NCBI GenBank assembly: GCA_022509025.1
Contig: JAFLUB010000002.1
Span: 1-64,000 of the forward strand
Direction: 5' to 3'
DNA from: Oscillospiraceae bacterium
Lineage (GTDB): Bacteria; Bacillota; Clostridia; UBA1381
DNA: 64,000 nucleotides
The position numbers and the translations under genes were made by a program. The notes under the pieces are model-generated. The model saw only the letters and a program-made list of their open reading frames with translations, was not told the origin of the DNA and searched no databases. Positions 8,742 to 18,713 of this stretch are shown one piece after another (positions within the stretch are counted from its first letter, which is position 1; every line of letters starts with the position of its first letter).

Positions 8742-10733
8742 TTGATGAAAAAATTAACATCACTCATGCTTAGCGCTGTTATGTTACTTGCGCTTGCATT
8801 CAGTACCGTTACGGTAAATGCACAGGGAAATAATATGGAGACCGTACTTGCTTCGGTAAAGGCAAGGGTGGAAATTCCGGCTGAGTATACGGAGTTTTCA
8901 AGCAGCTCACAGTCGGAATACGGATTTGTATCGTACTATTTCGACTGGTGTAGCAGCGAGTATAATAGAAATATGAATGTACGTTGTTATGATGACGGTA
9001 CAATAACAGAGTATTCAAACTATTCATTTGACAGTGATGGTTCGCCGTCTATTCCAAAGATGTCAGTTGATGATGCGGTAAAGCTCGCTGAAGACTTTGT
9101 AAAGCAGATAAACCCTGATTTTCCGTATGAAATAAAGGTTACGGACAACGGCAGGGGCAGTCTTTACGGCGGTGATTATAGCTTTGGAATAGATATTTAT
9201 GTTAACGGAATTCTGTTCTCTGATGGAAAAGGAAGTATAAATGTTAACGGAAATACAGGGAATATTGAGTATTTCAGAATAGGATATATCCCTGCCCAAT
9301 TCCCGGCAGTTGAAAATGCAATAAGCCGCGCGGAGGCGGAAAAAGCGTACAGTGATAATTTAGGTCTTGAGATGATTTACAGAACATCTTCTGACAAGGA
9401 CGGAAAAACATTTGCGTATCCTGTGTATGTGCCCGCGTACAGCTACGGAAGATTCATAAACGCGCTCACGGGAGATGTAACGATACTTGGCGCATATGCA
9501 GACCGCAACTATGCTATGGGTATGGAGGATGCTGCTTCCGCTTCGTCTGCTATGAAGGAGGACGGCGGATTCACAGAGCAGGAAATCAGAGAACTTCAGA
9601 ATATTCAGGGACTTATTTCACAGGCAGATATTGAAAAGCAGATAAGAAACAATAAAATACTGTCTGTTCCTAAGGAAATAGGTATAGCTTCAATTAGTCT
9701 CAACAAGGCATATAACAATGATGATTACTCATATTACGTAAGAATGTCCGGCGAAGGAACGAATATTTATATATATCTTGATGCGAAAACAGGCGAAATT
9801 CTGCATTATAACCGTTACGGTGAAGACAGAAGCGGCGACACGGTAAACAGAAATGACGATGCGTTCGGGTCGCTTGCCGGTGATAAGGCGGACGAGTATA
9901 AATATAACGAGGAAAATAAGTCGTATGAAAGATATGTAAACGGTATCCGCGTCAGCGGTGATAACGCATACATCACATACAGAGATGGTGTGCTTGAAAA
10001 CTATAGTATCTCATATACTGAAACTGATTTCCCATCGCTTGAAGGAGCAATGAGTAAAGAGGAAGCGGAAAAGGTGATGTTTGAAGCAAAGGGATATGAG
10101 ATGAAGTATATTACCGATGTGACGAAAAATACTCTTTCAATAATCCCTGTTTATATGCATGAGTCTGTTTCAATAAATCCGTTTAACGGAAAATTTGTGG
10201 ACTACAGCAACGAAGAGATATCCGACAATGACGGAAAAATCGAATACAGTGATTTGAGCGGTCATTATGCCGAAAAGTACATAAAGGAGCTTGCATATTA
10301 CGGAGTAGGCTTCGAGGGCGGTGAGTTCAGACCTGATGAAAAAATAACTCAGAAAGACTTTCTGGCACTGCTTATGTCGGTGCATCAAAGCGGAATAGTT
10401 GTTATGCGTAATGACAGCGAGCAGGCTGACTATGTTTACAGACGTTCTGTGAGAAATAATATTATTTCCGAGGAGGAACGTGACGACAGCGCAAACGTTA
10501 CGCGTGAAATGGCGGCGGTATACATGATTCGCGCTATGGGCGCTGAAACGTACGCTAAGTATGATGATATATATGTAACTCCGTTTAAGGATGTAACACA
10601 GCATAAGGGATATATTGCGCTTCTCAGCGCAATGAGTGTTGTGAGCGGCGGAGGCGATGGACTGTTTAATCCTCAACGTGAAATCACACGCGCTGAAAGC
10701 GCAGTGATGATATATAATTATCTGACAAGATAA
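8742..10733 (+). CDS. Secreted YcdB/YcdC (PepSY-like) repeat protein with C-terminal SLH domains
   Basis: Signal peptide; repeated 'EAEKAYSDNLGLEMIY/EEAEKVMFEAKGYEMKY'; SLH-like 'YSDLSGHYAEKYIKELAYYGVGFEGGEFRPDEKITQKDF'. Confidence 0.8.
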   Translation: MMKKLTSLMLSAVMLLALAFSTVTVNAQGNNMETVLASVKARVEIPAEYTEFSSSSQSEYGFVSYYFDWCSSEYNRNMNVRCYDDGTITEYSNYSFDSDGSPSIPKMSVDDAVKLAEDFVKQINPDFPYEIKVTDNGRGSLYGGDYSFGIDIYVNGILFSDGKGSINVNGNTGNIEYFRIGYIPAQFPAVENAISRAEAEKAYSDNLGLEMIYRTSSDKDGKTFAYPVYVPAYSYGRFINALTGDVTILGAYADRNYAMGMEDAASASSAMKEDGGFTEQEIRELQNIQGLISQADIEKQIRNNKILSVPKEIGIASISLNKAYNNDDYSYYVRMSGEGTNIYIYLDAKTGEILHYNRYGEDRSGDTVNRNDDAFGSLAGDKADEYKYNEENKSYERYVNGIRVSGDNAYITYRDGVLENYSISYTETDFPSLEGAMSKEEAEKVMFEAKGYEMKYITDVTKNTLSIIPVYMHESVSINPFNGKFVDYSNEEISDNDGKIEYSDLSGHYAEKYIKELAYYGVGFEGGEFRPDEKITQKDFLALLMSVHQSGIVVMRNDSEQADYVYRRSVRNNIISEEERDDSANVTREMAAVYMIRAMGAETYAKYDDIYVTPFKDVTQHKGYIALLSAMSVVSGGGDGLFNPQREITRAESAVMIYNYLTR

Positions 10734-10753
10734 TTTTGATTAGAGGTATTAAC

Positions 10754-13700
10754 GTGAAAAAAATTATATCATTATTACTTTCATCATCAGTAATTGTATC
10801 AGCTGCGGCGGTGTCTGCTGCTCCGGTAAGAATTGCAGATTATAATACGCCATCTCAGCTTGAATATCTTAACCGCGGTACTGTTGCGGTTAAGACAAAA
10901 GACGGTGTATTTATATCATGGCGGCTTCTTGGTACAGAGAACTATGGCACAGCATTTGACGTATACCGCGGCGCAACAAAGATTGCAACAGTGAGCGACC
11001 GTACAAACTATATTGATTCAGCTGTAGGCAGTGAGTATACCGTTGTTCCTGAGGGACAGCCTGTTTCAACGGGAGAAACAGTAACGGTAAACAGCGAGCA
11101 GTACATAACAATTTTGCTTGACCGACCCGAGAGCGGGACAAGCCTTGACGGCACAGAATACACATATTCACCGAACGATGTGACTCCTGCCGACGTTGAC
11201 GGCGACGGCGAATACGAGCTTATTCTGAAATGGGAGCCGTCAAACTCATTTGACAGCGGAAAAGAAGCGAAATACAGCGGAAACGTATATGTTGACTGCT
11301 ATGAAATGGACGGCACAAAGCTTTGGCGCATTGATATGGGTATAAATATAAACGCCGGCGCGCATTTCACACAGATGGCGGCTTATGATTTTGACCTTGA
11401 CGGAAAAGCTGAGCTTGCCATGAAGACTGCACCGGGAACAAAGGACGGAATGGGTAATTTTGTATCAGACGCGTCACTTATTGACGGTATAATAAATACA
11501 GACAATGATGCGGATTACCGCCACAGTGAAGGTAAAATAAACGACACTGCCGGACGCGTGCTTTCGGGTCCTGAATTTTACACCGTATTTCAAGGGGATA
11601 CAGGTGAGGCGCTTGACACTGTATACTATCCGCACCCGCGCGGAACGGTTAAAGAATGGGGCGACAACTGGGGCAACCGCTCTGAAAGATACCTGACCGG
11701 AGTGGCATATCTTGACGGTAAAACTCCGTCAATGCTGGCATGGCGCGGATATTACGCGAAAACTACAGTGACAGCATTTAATCTTGTGGATAAAAGACTT
11801 ATTGACGTGGCTGATTTTGACACGTCAAAAAAGGGTAATTCACAGTACGCCGGAAACGGAAATCATAATCTGACAGTCGGTGATGTGGACGGTGACGGCT
11901 GTGATGAGATAATATGCGGAGCGCTTGCTTTGGATAATGACTTATCTGTTCTGTGGTGCTCAGGTCGTGGACATGGCGATGCGCTCCATCTTGCCGATTA
12001 CGACCCGACTCATGAGGGAATGGAATATTTCAGCGTACATGAGGATTATGGCGGCAGTAAGATAACAGGCAGCACAACCGGTAATGACGGTCAAAAGCAT
12101 TTGGGAGGTATGACTCTATATGACGCGGCGAGCGGTTCAGAGCTGTTTCATGAGGATTCCAACAGCGACCAAGCGCGCGGAATGATGGCAAATGTCGGTT
12201 ATGGAGACGGTTATTTTGAACTTTGGGGCTCAGGGGATTATGTATCGTACGGAGGCGATGACGTCAGGGAAGTAAGATATAGCCCCGATAGCGCAAATTT
12301 CAGAATATTCTGGGATGGGGACACCTATGACGAATTATTTGACGGCACAGGCAGCAGTGACCGTGGCAGCGATGTGAAAATATCCGGTAAAGACGGAAGA
12401 ATACAGTCGCTGAGAAATGTCACGACGAATAACGGAACAAAGAACAACGCCGGTCTTATCGCCGACCTGTTCGGCGACTGGCGCGAGGAAATAGTAATGC
12501 GCGGTCAGGACAATGAGAGCCTGCTTGTATACACAACCACTATCCCGACAGAGCATAAATTATATACGCTTATGCATGACAGAGCGTACCGTATGCAGGT
12601 TGCCGCTCAGAATACAGCGTATAATCAACCGCCGCATATAAGCTACTATATAAATGAAGAAAACGACGAAAAAGATATGCGCAAAACGGCTGCGTATGTA
12701 ACAACAGTTCATGACGGCATAACAGAGGTCAGAACGGAAAATCTGCCGGAGGATAAGCCGGGACTCGAAGTGAATGCGACAAATGAAAAGCTTACTGTTA
12801 CGAACAGAACCGGTCAGAAATTTAATGCGGTGGCTTACATAGTCCGTTATGACGGTCATACTCTTACTAACGTAACAAAGCAGGATATAGAAGTCCCGGC
12901 AAAGGGATATTCAGGAGAAATTGACGCGGAGGTTGGCGACACAGTATTTTTATGGGATAATAATCAGAAGCCTTTGACAGATAAATTGACAGTAGAACCG
13001 GCACCTACAGCAGCTCCAACCCCAACGCCGACTCCTGAGCCAACCCCAACGCCGACCCCAAAGCCGATACCTGAGTTTGTGGTGGAGAATGGCGTGCTGA
13101 TAGAGTATCATGAAATAGGTGGTTCCGTTAGTACAGTGAAAGTACCTGAAACTGTAGACGGACAGACTGTGACGGCTATAGGGGATGAAGTATTCAAAGA
13201 TTTGCAGGCTACCAATATTATTCTGCCGGACACGGTAAAGGAAATCGGTGCGGGAGCGTTTATGGGCTGCCGGAAGCTGAACGGTATATCATTACCGTCC
13301 GGACTTGAAAAGCTTGGAGAAGGAGCGTTTTCGAACTGTGGTATTATCGGTTATAGCATGAAAATCACCCTGCCGGACACGCTTAATGAAATAGCGCCGA
13401 ATACATTTAGCGGCTGCGGCAATCTCCGTCTTTTGGAATTGCCGGCGCATTTAACCAAAATCGGTCGTTATGCATTCAGTGGATGCGGACGGCTGAGCAG
13501 GATAGAATTCCCCGAGTCACTGACAGAAATCGGTGAGTATGCTTTTGAAAATTGCGGGACGCTTTCTGAAATAGACACAAAAAATGTTGAAACAATAGGC
13601 AGATCGGCATTCTATAGTACGGGGCTTAAGGAAGTAATTCTCGGCGAACCCCTCAAAGATATAGGCCGCAACGCGTTTGCTTACGCTAATATTGAAACAG

Positions 13701-14785
13701 CGTGGGTATATAATAAAGAGATAAGCGAAAATCTGCCGGTGTGGTGCGAAAAAATGTACGGATATGCCGGTTCGGGAGCTCAGGAATTCGCTGATATTTA
13801 TGAGATACCTTTCTACGATATTGAAACAGGCAAGCTTCTGTCTGATCCATGGGAAATTGATGACGACGGAGTAATAACAAAGTACAAAGGCAGCGATGAA
13901 AAACTTGTTATTCCTGATGAAATTCACGGTATAACCGTTACCGCCATCGGGAACAGCGCTTTTATGGACAATGAGACTATCGTAAGCGTAACCCTTCCGG
14001 ACACTGTAACGAGAATAGAGAGCTCCGGGTTCGGAGGATGTACGGCTCTGAAGATGTTTGACACAAATAAAGTAAAAACAATAGCCGATACCGCGTTTTA
14101 CGGATGTACAAGTTTAGAAGAGCTTATTTTAGGCGAAAACGTCACGAGTCTCGGAATGAGAATGTGTATTGAGTGCTATAATCTTAAAAAACTTGTAGTA
14201 CTCAACAGAGACTTGAATATAGGAGACCTTTGGAGATGGGAAAAAGGTATAGAAGAAATTCATGGCTATATAGATTCTCAGGCTAAGACATACGCTGATT
14301 TAAATGATATACCGTTTTATGATATTGAAACCGGCGATAGGATTATAACTGAATGGGTTATTGATGAAAACGGTGAGCTTTTAAAATATAACGGAAATGA
14401 AACAGATATTGTTGTTCCATCTGAAGTGGACGGAGCAGAAATAAAATACATAGGAAGCAAAGCGTTCGCAGGCAGCGATATAACCTCTATCATTTTGCCG
14501 GACAGTGTGAAATCAGTATATTACTATGCTTTTTCAGGATGTACTTCTCTTAAAGATGTAACCTTATCAAAAAGAATGAATAAATTAAATGATATTTTTT
14601 GGGCTTGTTCATCACTTGAAAAAGTAAGAGTGCCGTCAAGCATAACGGAATTGGAAAAAGATATTTTTGCGGACTGCCCTAACGTAACTCTTTATTGTAC
14701 GGCAGATTCTGCGGCGGAGGTTTATGCGAAAGAAAATGATATACCGTATGTGATAGATGAAACACTGATCGTTAGGGCAGATTAA
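10754..14785 (+). CDS. Rhamnogalacturonan lyase (PL11-like) with C-terminal LRR_5/BspA-like repeats
   Basis: 'QLEYLNRGTVAVKTKDGVFISWRLLGTE...DVYRGATKIA', 'YSPNDVTPADVDGDGEYELILKWEPSNS' typical of PL11; C-terminal 'LPDTVKEIGAGAFMGCRKLNGISLP' repeats; likely start GTG at 10754. Confidence 0.9.
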   Translation: MKKIISLLLSSSVIVSAAAVSAAPVRIADYNTPSQLEYLNRGTVAVKTKDGVFISWRLLGTENYGTAFDVYRGATKIATVSDRTNYIDSAVGSEYTVVPEGQPVSTGETVTVNSEQYITILLDRPESGTSLDGTEYTYSPNDVTPADVDGDGEYELILKWEPSNSFDSGKEAKYSGNVYVDCYEMDGTKLWRIDMGININAGAHFTQMAAYDFDLDGKAELAMKTAPGTKDGMGNFVSDASLIDGIINTDNDADYRHSEGKINDTAGRVLSGPEFYTVFQGDTGEALDTVYYPHPRGTVKEWGDNWGNRSERYLTGVAYLDGKTPSMLAWRGYYAKTTVTAFNLVDKRLIDVADFDTSKKGNSQYAGNGNHNLTVGDVDGDGCDEIICGALALDNDLSVLWCSGRGHGDALHLADYDPTHEGMEYFSVHEDYGGSKITGSTTGNDGQKHLGGMTLYDAASGSELFHEDSNSDQARGMMANVGYGDGYFELWGSGDYVSYGGDDVREVRYSPDSANFRIFWDGDTYDELFDGTGSSDRGSDVKISGKDGRIQSLRNVTTNNGTKNNAGLIADLFGDWREEIVMRGQDNESLLVYTTTIPTEHKLYTLMHDRAYRMQVAAQNTAYNQPPHISYYINEENDEKDMRKTAAYVTTVHDGITEVRTENLPEDKPGLEVNATNEKLTVTNRTGQKFNAVAYIVRYDGHTLTNVTKQDIEVPAKGYSGEIDAEVGDTVFLWDNNQKPLTDKLTVEPAPTAAPTPTPTPEPTPTPTPKPIPEFVVENGVLIEYHEIGGSVSTVKVPETVDGQTVTAIGDEVFKDLQATNIILPDTVKEIGAGAFMGCRKLNGISLPSGLEKLGEGAFSNCGIIGYSMKITLPDTLNEIAPNTFSGCGNLRLLELPAHLTKIGRYAFSGCGRLSRIEFPESLTEIGEYAFENCGTLSEIDTKNVETIGRSAFYSTGLKEVILGEPLKDIGRNAFAYANIETAWVYNKEISENLPVWCEKMYGYAGSGAQEFADIYEIPFYDIETGKLLSDPWEIDDDGVITKYKGSDEKLVIPDEIHGITVTAIGNSAFMDNETIVSVTLPDTVTRIESSGFGGCTALKMFDTNKVKTIADTAFYGCTSLEELILGENVTSLGMRMCIECYNLKKLVVLNRDLNIGDLWRWEKGIEEIHGYIDSQAKTYADLNDIPFYDIETGDRIITEWVIDENGELLKYNGNETDIVVPSEVDGAEIKYIGSKAFAGSDITSIILPDSVKSVYYYAFSGCTSLKDVTLSKRMNKLNDIFWACSSLEKVRVPSSITELEKDIFADCPNVTLYCTADSAAEVYAKENDIPYVIDETLIVRAD

Positions 14786-14797
14786 GTTTATTATTTT

Positions 14798-14838
14798 AAA
14801 ACAACACGGCAAAGCAATGCGTTTTGACGTGTTGTTTT
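14798..14838 (+). terminator. Intrinsic terminator
   Basis: AAAACAACACG/CGTGTTGTTTT inverted repeat. Confidence 0.6.
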
Positions 14839-14987
14839 AGTTTGATGAAAAATATGTAAACTTTTTCTGAACACATATATAGTGCTTGAAAAAAATGTGG
14901 AAAAGTGGTATAATAATTGTATATATGCTTTTTGTTATAAAATAACATATACATATTACAAATTATAACGATGAACGGAGAAAAATT

Positions 14988-16133
14988 ATGCTAAGATTTT
15001 TTACTGCGGGAGAAACGCACGGTAAATGCCTGACGGTTATAGTAGAGGGTATGCCCTCGGGGGTCAGGATAAGCCTTGATAAAATAAATGAACAGCTTGC
15101 AAGAAGACAGCAGGGTTACGGCAGAGGCGGAAGAATGCTTATTGAAAAGGATAAAGCTGAAATTCTTTCGGGAGTCAGAGGCGGTGTGACGCTCGGCAGT
15201 CCGATTGCGATAAAGATAGAAAACAGAGACTGGGCAAACTGGGAAAAGATAATGGGAACAGAGGAAAGTAATGGCGAAAAGGCTGTTGACTGTCCGCGTC
15301 CCGGTCATGCTGATCTGACGGGCGGCATGAAGTATAACCACACGGATTTAAGAAACGTGCTTGAAAGAGCGAGCGCGAGAGAAACCGCGGCGCGCGTTGC
15401 GGTGGGTGCGCTTGTAAGACAGGTTCTTGAACCTTTCGGCGTGGAATTTTTAAGTCACGTGAAAAGAATAGGAGCTGTCGAGGATACGGCGGATGTGAAT
15501 GCTCCGGATTTTTTTGAAAAGGTTAAAAATTCTCCTGTCAGCTTCGGGAATGAAGATGATGCGAAAAAGGCGATGGAATATATAGATAATATTAAGGAAA
15601 GCGGTGAAAGCTGCGGCGGTATTGTGGAAACAATAGTAAAGGGGCTTCCCGCCGGACTCGGAAGCTATGTTCATTATGACAGGAAGCTCGACGCGAATAT
15701 TGCATTTGGCATTATGAGTATTCAGGCAATAAAGGGCGTTGAAATAGGTATGGGCTTCGGAGTAAGTGAGCTTCCCGGTTCAAAGGTTCATGATGAAATT
15801 GAATATTCCGGCACCTTCAGCCGTATAACGAATAACGCAGGCGGTATTGAGGGCGGAATGTCTAACGGCGAACCTGTTATAGTAAGAGCCGCAATGAAGC
15901 CTATTCCCACGCTTTATAATCCACTGAGAACTGTGAATATAAAGGACAAGTCTCCCCACAAAGCGACTGTGGAAAGAAGCGATATCTGCGCTGTTCCCGC
16001 AGGCTCCGTTGTGGTGGAGGCGGCAGTAGCTTTTGAAATCACAAAAGCGTTCCTCGAAAAGTTCAGCGGAGACTGCATGGAGGATATAAAAGCATATTAC
16101 GAAATTTACAATGACAGAATAAAGAAATTCTGA
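14988..16133 (+). CDS. aroC: Chorismate synthase
   Basis: 'FFTAGETHGKCLTVIVEGMPSGV', 'RPGHADLTGGMKY', 'GGIEGGMSNGEPV'. Confidence 0.95.
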   Translation: MLRFFTAGETHGKCLTVIVEGMPSGVRISLDKINEQLARRQQGYGRGGRMLIEKDKAEILSGVRGGVTLGSPIAIKIENRDWANWEKIMGTEESNGEKAVDCPRPGHADLTGGMKYNHTDLRNVLERASARETAARVAVGALVRQVLEPFGVEFLSHVKRIGAVEDTADVNAPDFFEKVKNSPVSFGNEDDAKKAMEYIDNIKESGESCGGIVETIVKGLPAGLGSYVHYDRKLDANIAFGIMSIQAIKGVEIGMGFGVSELPGSKVHDEIEYSGTFSRITNNAGGIEGGMSNGEPVIVRAAMKPIPTLYNPLRTVNIKDKSPHKATVERSDICAVPAGSVVVEAAVAFEITKAFLEKFSGDCMEDIKAYYEIYNDRIKKF

Positions 16134-16149
16134 TTTTCAAAAAATAAGC

Positions 16150-16737
16150 ATGAAAGGTGGTGAGGATTGCTTGACCGAAAATGATTTGATACAAAAATGC
16201 AAAAAAGGCAGCAGAGAGGCCTTTAATATACTTTTTTCAAGATACCAGTCACAGGTAATAAATACTGCTTACGGAATGCTTTCGGATAAAGAGGACGCTT
16301 GTGATGCGGCTCAGGAAGTATTTATAAGGGTATATAAAAATATAGACTCATTTAAAGAACAGTCCTCATTCACTACATGGCTTTACAGAATAACTGTAAA
16401 TGTTTGTTCGGATATTTTACGCAAGAGACAGAGAAATTCGGATATAATAAGTATAAACAGCTTCACAGACGATAATAAGGATTTTGATATTCCCGATGAG
16501 TCGCCGACAGTTGAAGAGAATATGGAACTTTCCGAAAGACAGGCGGCTGTGAGAAAAGCGATAAGTGAGCTTAAAGAGGAATACAGAACTGTCATCACAC
16601 TATGTGATGTTGAAGGCATGAGCTACGAAAATATCGCCGAGGTGCTTAATATTCCTCACGGGACTGTAAAATCAAGAATAAATCGTGCAAGAAATGCATT
16701 AAAGAAAAAATTAATGAAAAAAAGGGAACTTTTTTAA
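16150..16737 (+). CDS. ECF-type RNA polymerase sigma factor
   Basis: Region 2 'AQEVFIRVYKNIDSFKEQSSFTTWLYRITVNVCSD' and region 4 'EGMSYENIAEVLNIPHGTVKSRINRARNALKKK'. Confidence 0.95.
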   Translation: MKGGEDCLTENDLIQKCKKGSREAFNILFSRYQSQVINTAYGMLSDKEDACDAAQEVFIRVYKNIDSFKEQSSFTTWLYRITVNVCSDILRKRQRNSDIISINSFTDDNKDFDIPDESPTVEENMELSERQAAVRKAISELKEEYRTVITLCDVEGMSYENIAEVLNIPHGTVKSRINRARNALKKKLMKKRELF

Positions 16738-16791
16738 AAATTTATACGTCTAATATAGTGAAATGAAGTATTTAAGAAAGGGGGAGATTGT

Positions 16792-17916
16792 ATGGATTGC
16801 GAAAAGTTTAGAGAATATCTTGATAATTATGAAAATCTTACGGACAGTGAAAAGCTTGAAATGACTTTGCATACTGAGCAATGCGAAGAATGCGGCAAAG
16901 AACTTCAATTTATGCTGTCAATAATTGAAACAACTAAATCTCTCCCGAGAATAGAACCTCCTGCGGACTTTATGGATAAGCTTAATATCCGCATAAGCAT
17001 GGAGGAAAGAAGAAATAACCGTGCTGCGAAGCGTATCATGAAAAATCTGAAAACAAATTGGAAGCAATATACGGCAGCAGCGGCATGCTTTGCGCTTGTA
17101 GCGGTTATAGTAGCAAACGGAAGAACGCTTATTGACAATATGGACACCGGCGATGACGGCATCATTATAGAAGAGACAGTATCCACAGATTCGCCGATTC
17201 CTGCTATCACTTCGGCTCCTGTATCTATACCTGTTCCGGCACCGGATCAGGTTAAGGATAATACCGCGGCGGCAGATAACCGCGTACAGGAAAATAAAGA
17301 AACTCGAGATACTCAGAATGTGAAAAACAGTCAGCCCGGCAGGACGAATAAAAATACATCGTCAGATAGGGCATCATCAGTGGCAAATAGCGCGAACACT
17401 GCGTCGCGGCAAAGTGTTTCCTCGCCATCTGTGAATAAAGACGTAAATAAGACTGAAAACAACATTTCTGCACCGGTTGCTACGAGTGCTTCCGAATCGA
17501 CTGTAAACGACTCGCCGGCTGTTATAAATAATAATACACCGTCCGATACGGATAACGAGCCTGTTATTGCTTCTGTGCCGATAGGAAGAAGTATTCCCGA
17601 ACCGGTTCAGGGTGATATAACGAGAAGTTACAGCCTTGAAAGTGAAAATGGTATAGCTGTGGCAAGCCTTGAAGGTGAAGCTCCCGAAGTTGAAAATATA
17701 GCGGTAGGAAAGCTGAGGATATCTTCTGATAATGAAGAAAAGGCTATGAGTGTAATAGAACGCTATTCGTATAATATGGATGACGAGATGTATGCCGTGA
17801 ATGCTGAAAATTTTGCTGTGATGCTGTCGAGTCTTAATATGGAAAATGTGAAATATGACGATTACACTATTATAAGCGGCGGTATAGTAAGATTCAAAGT
17901 TGATTTGATGGAATAG
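16792..17916 (+). CDS. Anti-sigma factor with zinc-finger (zf-HC2-like) N-terminus, one TM segment and Ser/Asn-rich extracellular region
   Basis: 'MDCEKFREYLDNYENL...HTEQCEECGKEL' and TM 'YTAAAACFALVAVIVANG'; follows the ECF sigma gene. Confidence 0.85.
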   Translation: MDCEKFREYLDNYENLTDSEKLEMTLHTEQCEECGKELQFMLSIIETTKSLPRIEPPADFMDKLNIRISMEERRNNRAAKRIMKNLKTNWKQYTAAAACFALVAVIVANGRTLIDNMDTGDDGIIIEETVSTDSPIPAITSAPVSIPVPAPDQVKDNTAAADNRVQENKETRDTQNVKNSQPGRTNKNTSSDRASSVANSANTASRQSVSSPSVNKDVNKTENNISAPVATSASESTVNDSPAVINNNTPSDTDNEPVIASVPIGRSIPEPVQGDITRSYSLESENGIAVASLEGEAPEVENIAVGKLRISSDNEEKAMSVIERYSYNMDDEMYAVNAENFAVMLSSLNMENVKYDDYTIISGGIVRFKVDLME

Positions 17917-17927
17917 TGAAAATACAA

Positions 17928-17963
17928 AAAGGGGGTGTTGCGTTAAGCAACACCCCCTTTGGG
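17928..17963 (+). terminator. Intrinsic terminator
   Basis: AAAGGGGGTGTTGC/GCAACACCCCCTTT perfect stem. Confidence 0.85.
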
Positions 17964-18175
17964 GCTGAATGAATTTAGATGCAGAACGGACGAAACGAAG
18001 CATAATGCGGGAAATCCCGCATTATGCCTTGCCCGAAATCGTACCGTGACGGTTTTGCTTTTAGCAAAACTCGCCTGTGGCGACTATCGGCTGTAAGCCG
18101 ATAGCGTCAGTGTACGTCGAGTGGTGAGTTTCGTTTCTATGCCTTTCTATGGTCTGCGCTAAATCGGGCAGCCCC
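17961..18175. repeat. Palindromic intergenic element, family 2, opposite orientation, with extra nested hairpins
   Basis: Ends GGGGCTG/CAGCCCC; shares 'aatttagatgcagaacgga' and 'gagtggtgagttt...ggtctgcgctaaat' with the reverse complement of 20837..20952. Confidence 0.8.
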
Positions 18176-18188
18176 TGTTTTAGTACTG

Positions 18189-18689
18189 CTAAAAGATATT
18201 CTGTAATATGCCGAAAGACAGCAGCGACATTATAAGTCCTGCCGTCATGACGCCGAGAAAAACAAACAGGAATGATTTTTTCAGATTCAGTCCCAGCAAT
18301 ACGGCAAGCAGACTTCCTGTCCATGCGCCCGTGCCCGGAAGGGGTATTGCCACGAATAAGAAGAGACCTAAATATCCGTATTTTTCTATCTGCTCCGATT
18401 TTGACAGAGCTTTTTTCTCAAGGAATACAGGGATTTTATTAAGATGCTTCGTTTTTTTCATCGCTGAAAATATCTTTTCGATAAACAGAAGAATAAACGG
18501 AATCGGAAGCATATTTCCGAGAACAGCTGCTATATAGGTCGGAAGAAACTTCATCCCGTCAAGAAATCCGGCGGCAAGTATGCTTCCCCGAAGTTCCAGT
18601 ATAGGAATCATAGAAACAATAAAAACAATAAGTTCCTTTGAAATTTTTCCGCTTAAGCCTTCCACTATAGATTGTACGATAGAATTCAT
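18189..18689 (-). CDS. Small multidrug-export family membrane protein (COG2426-like)
   Basis: 'LIVFIVSMIPILELRGSILAAGFLDGMKFLPTYIAAVLGNMLPIPFILLFIEKIF...IPLPGTGAWTGSLLA'. Confidence 0.85.
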   Translation of the reverse strand: MNSIVQSIVEGLSGKISKELIVFIVSMIPILELRGSILAAGFLDGMKFLPTYIAAVLGNMLPIPFILLFIEKIFSAMKKTKHLNKIPVFLEKKALSKSEQIEKYGYLGLFLFVAIPLPGTGAWTGSLLAVLLGLNLKKSFLFVFLGVMTAGLIMSLLSFGILQNIF

Positions 18690-18713
18690 AATTTAATTCC
18701 TCCCAAAAATATA

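Noticed and set aside
10170-10676. 168-aa minus-strand ORF
   Set aside because: Antisense to the SLH-domain gene; no independent coding evidence
17377-18003. 208-aa minus-strand ORF
   Set aside because: Antisense to anti-sigma gene and terminator; implausible composition
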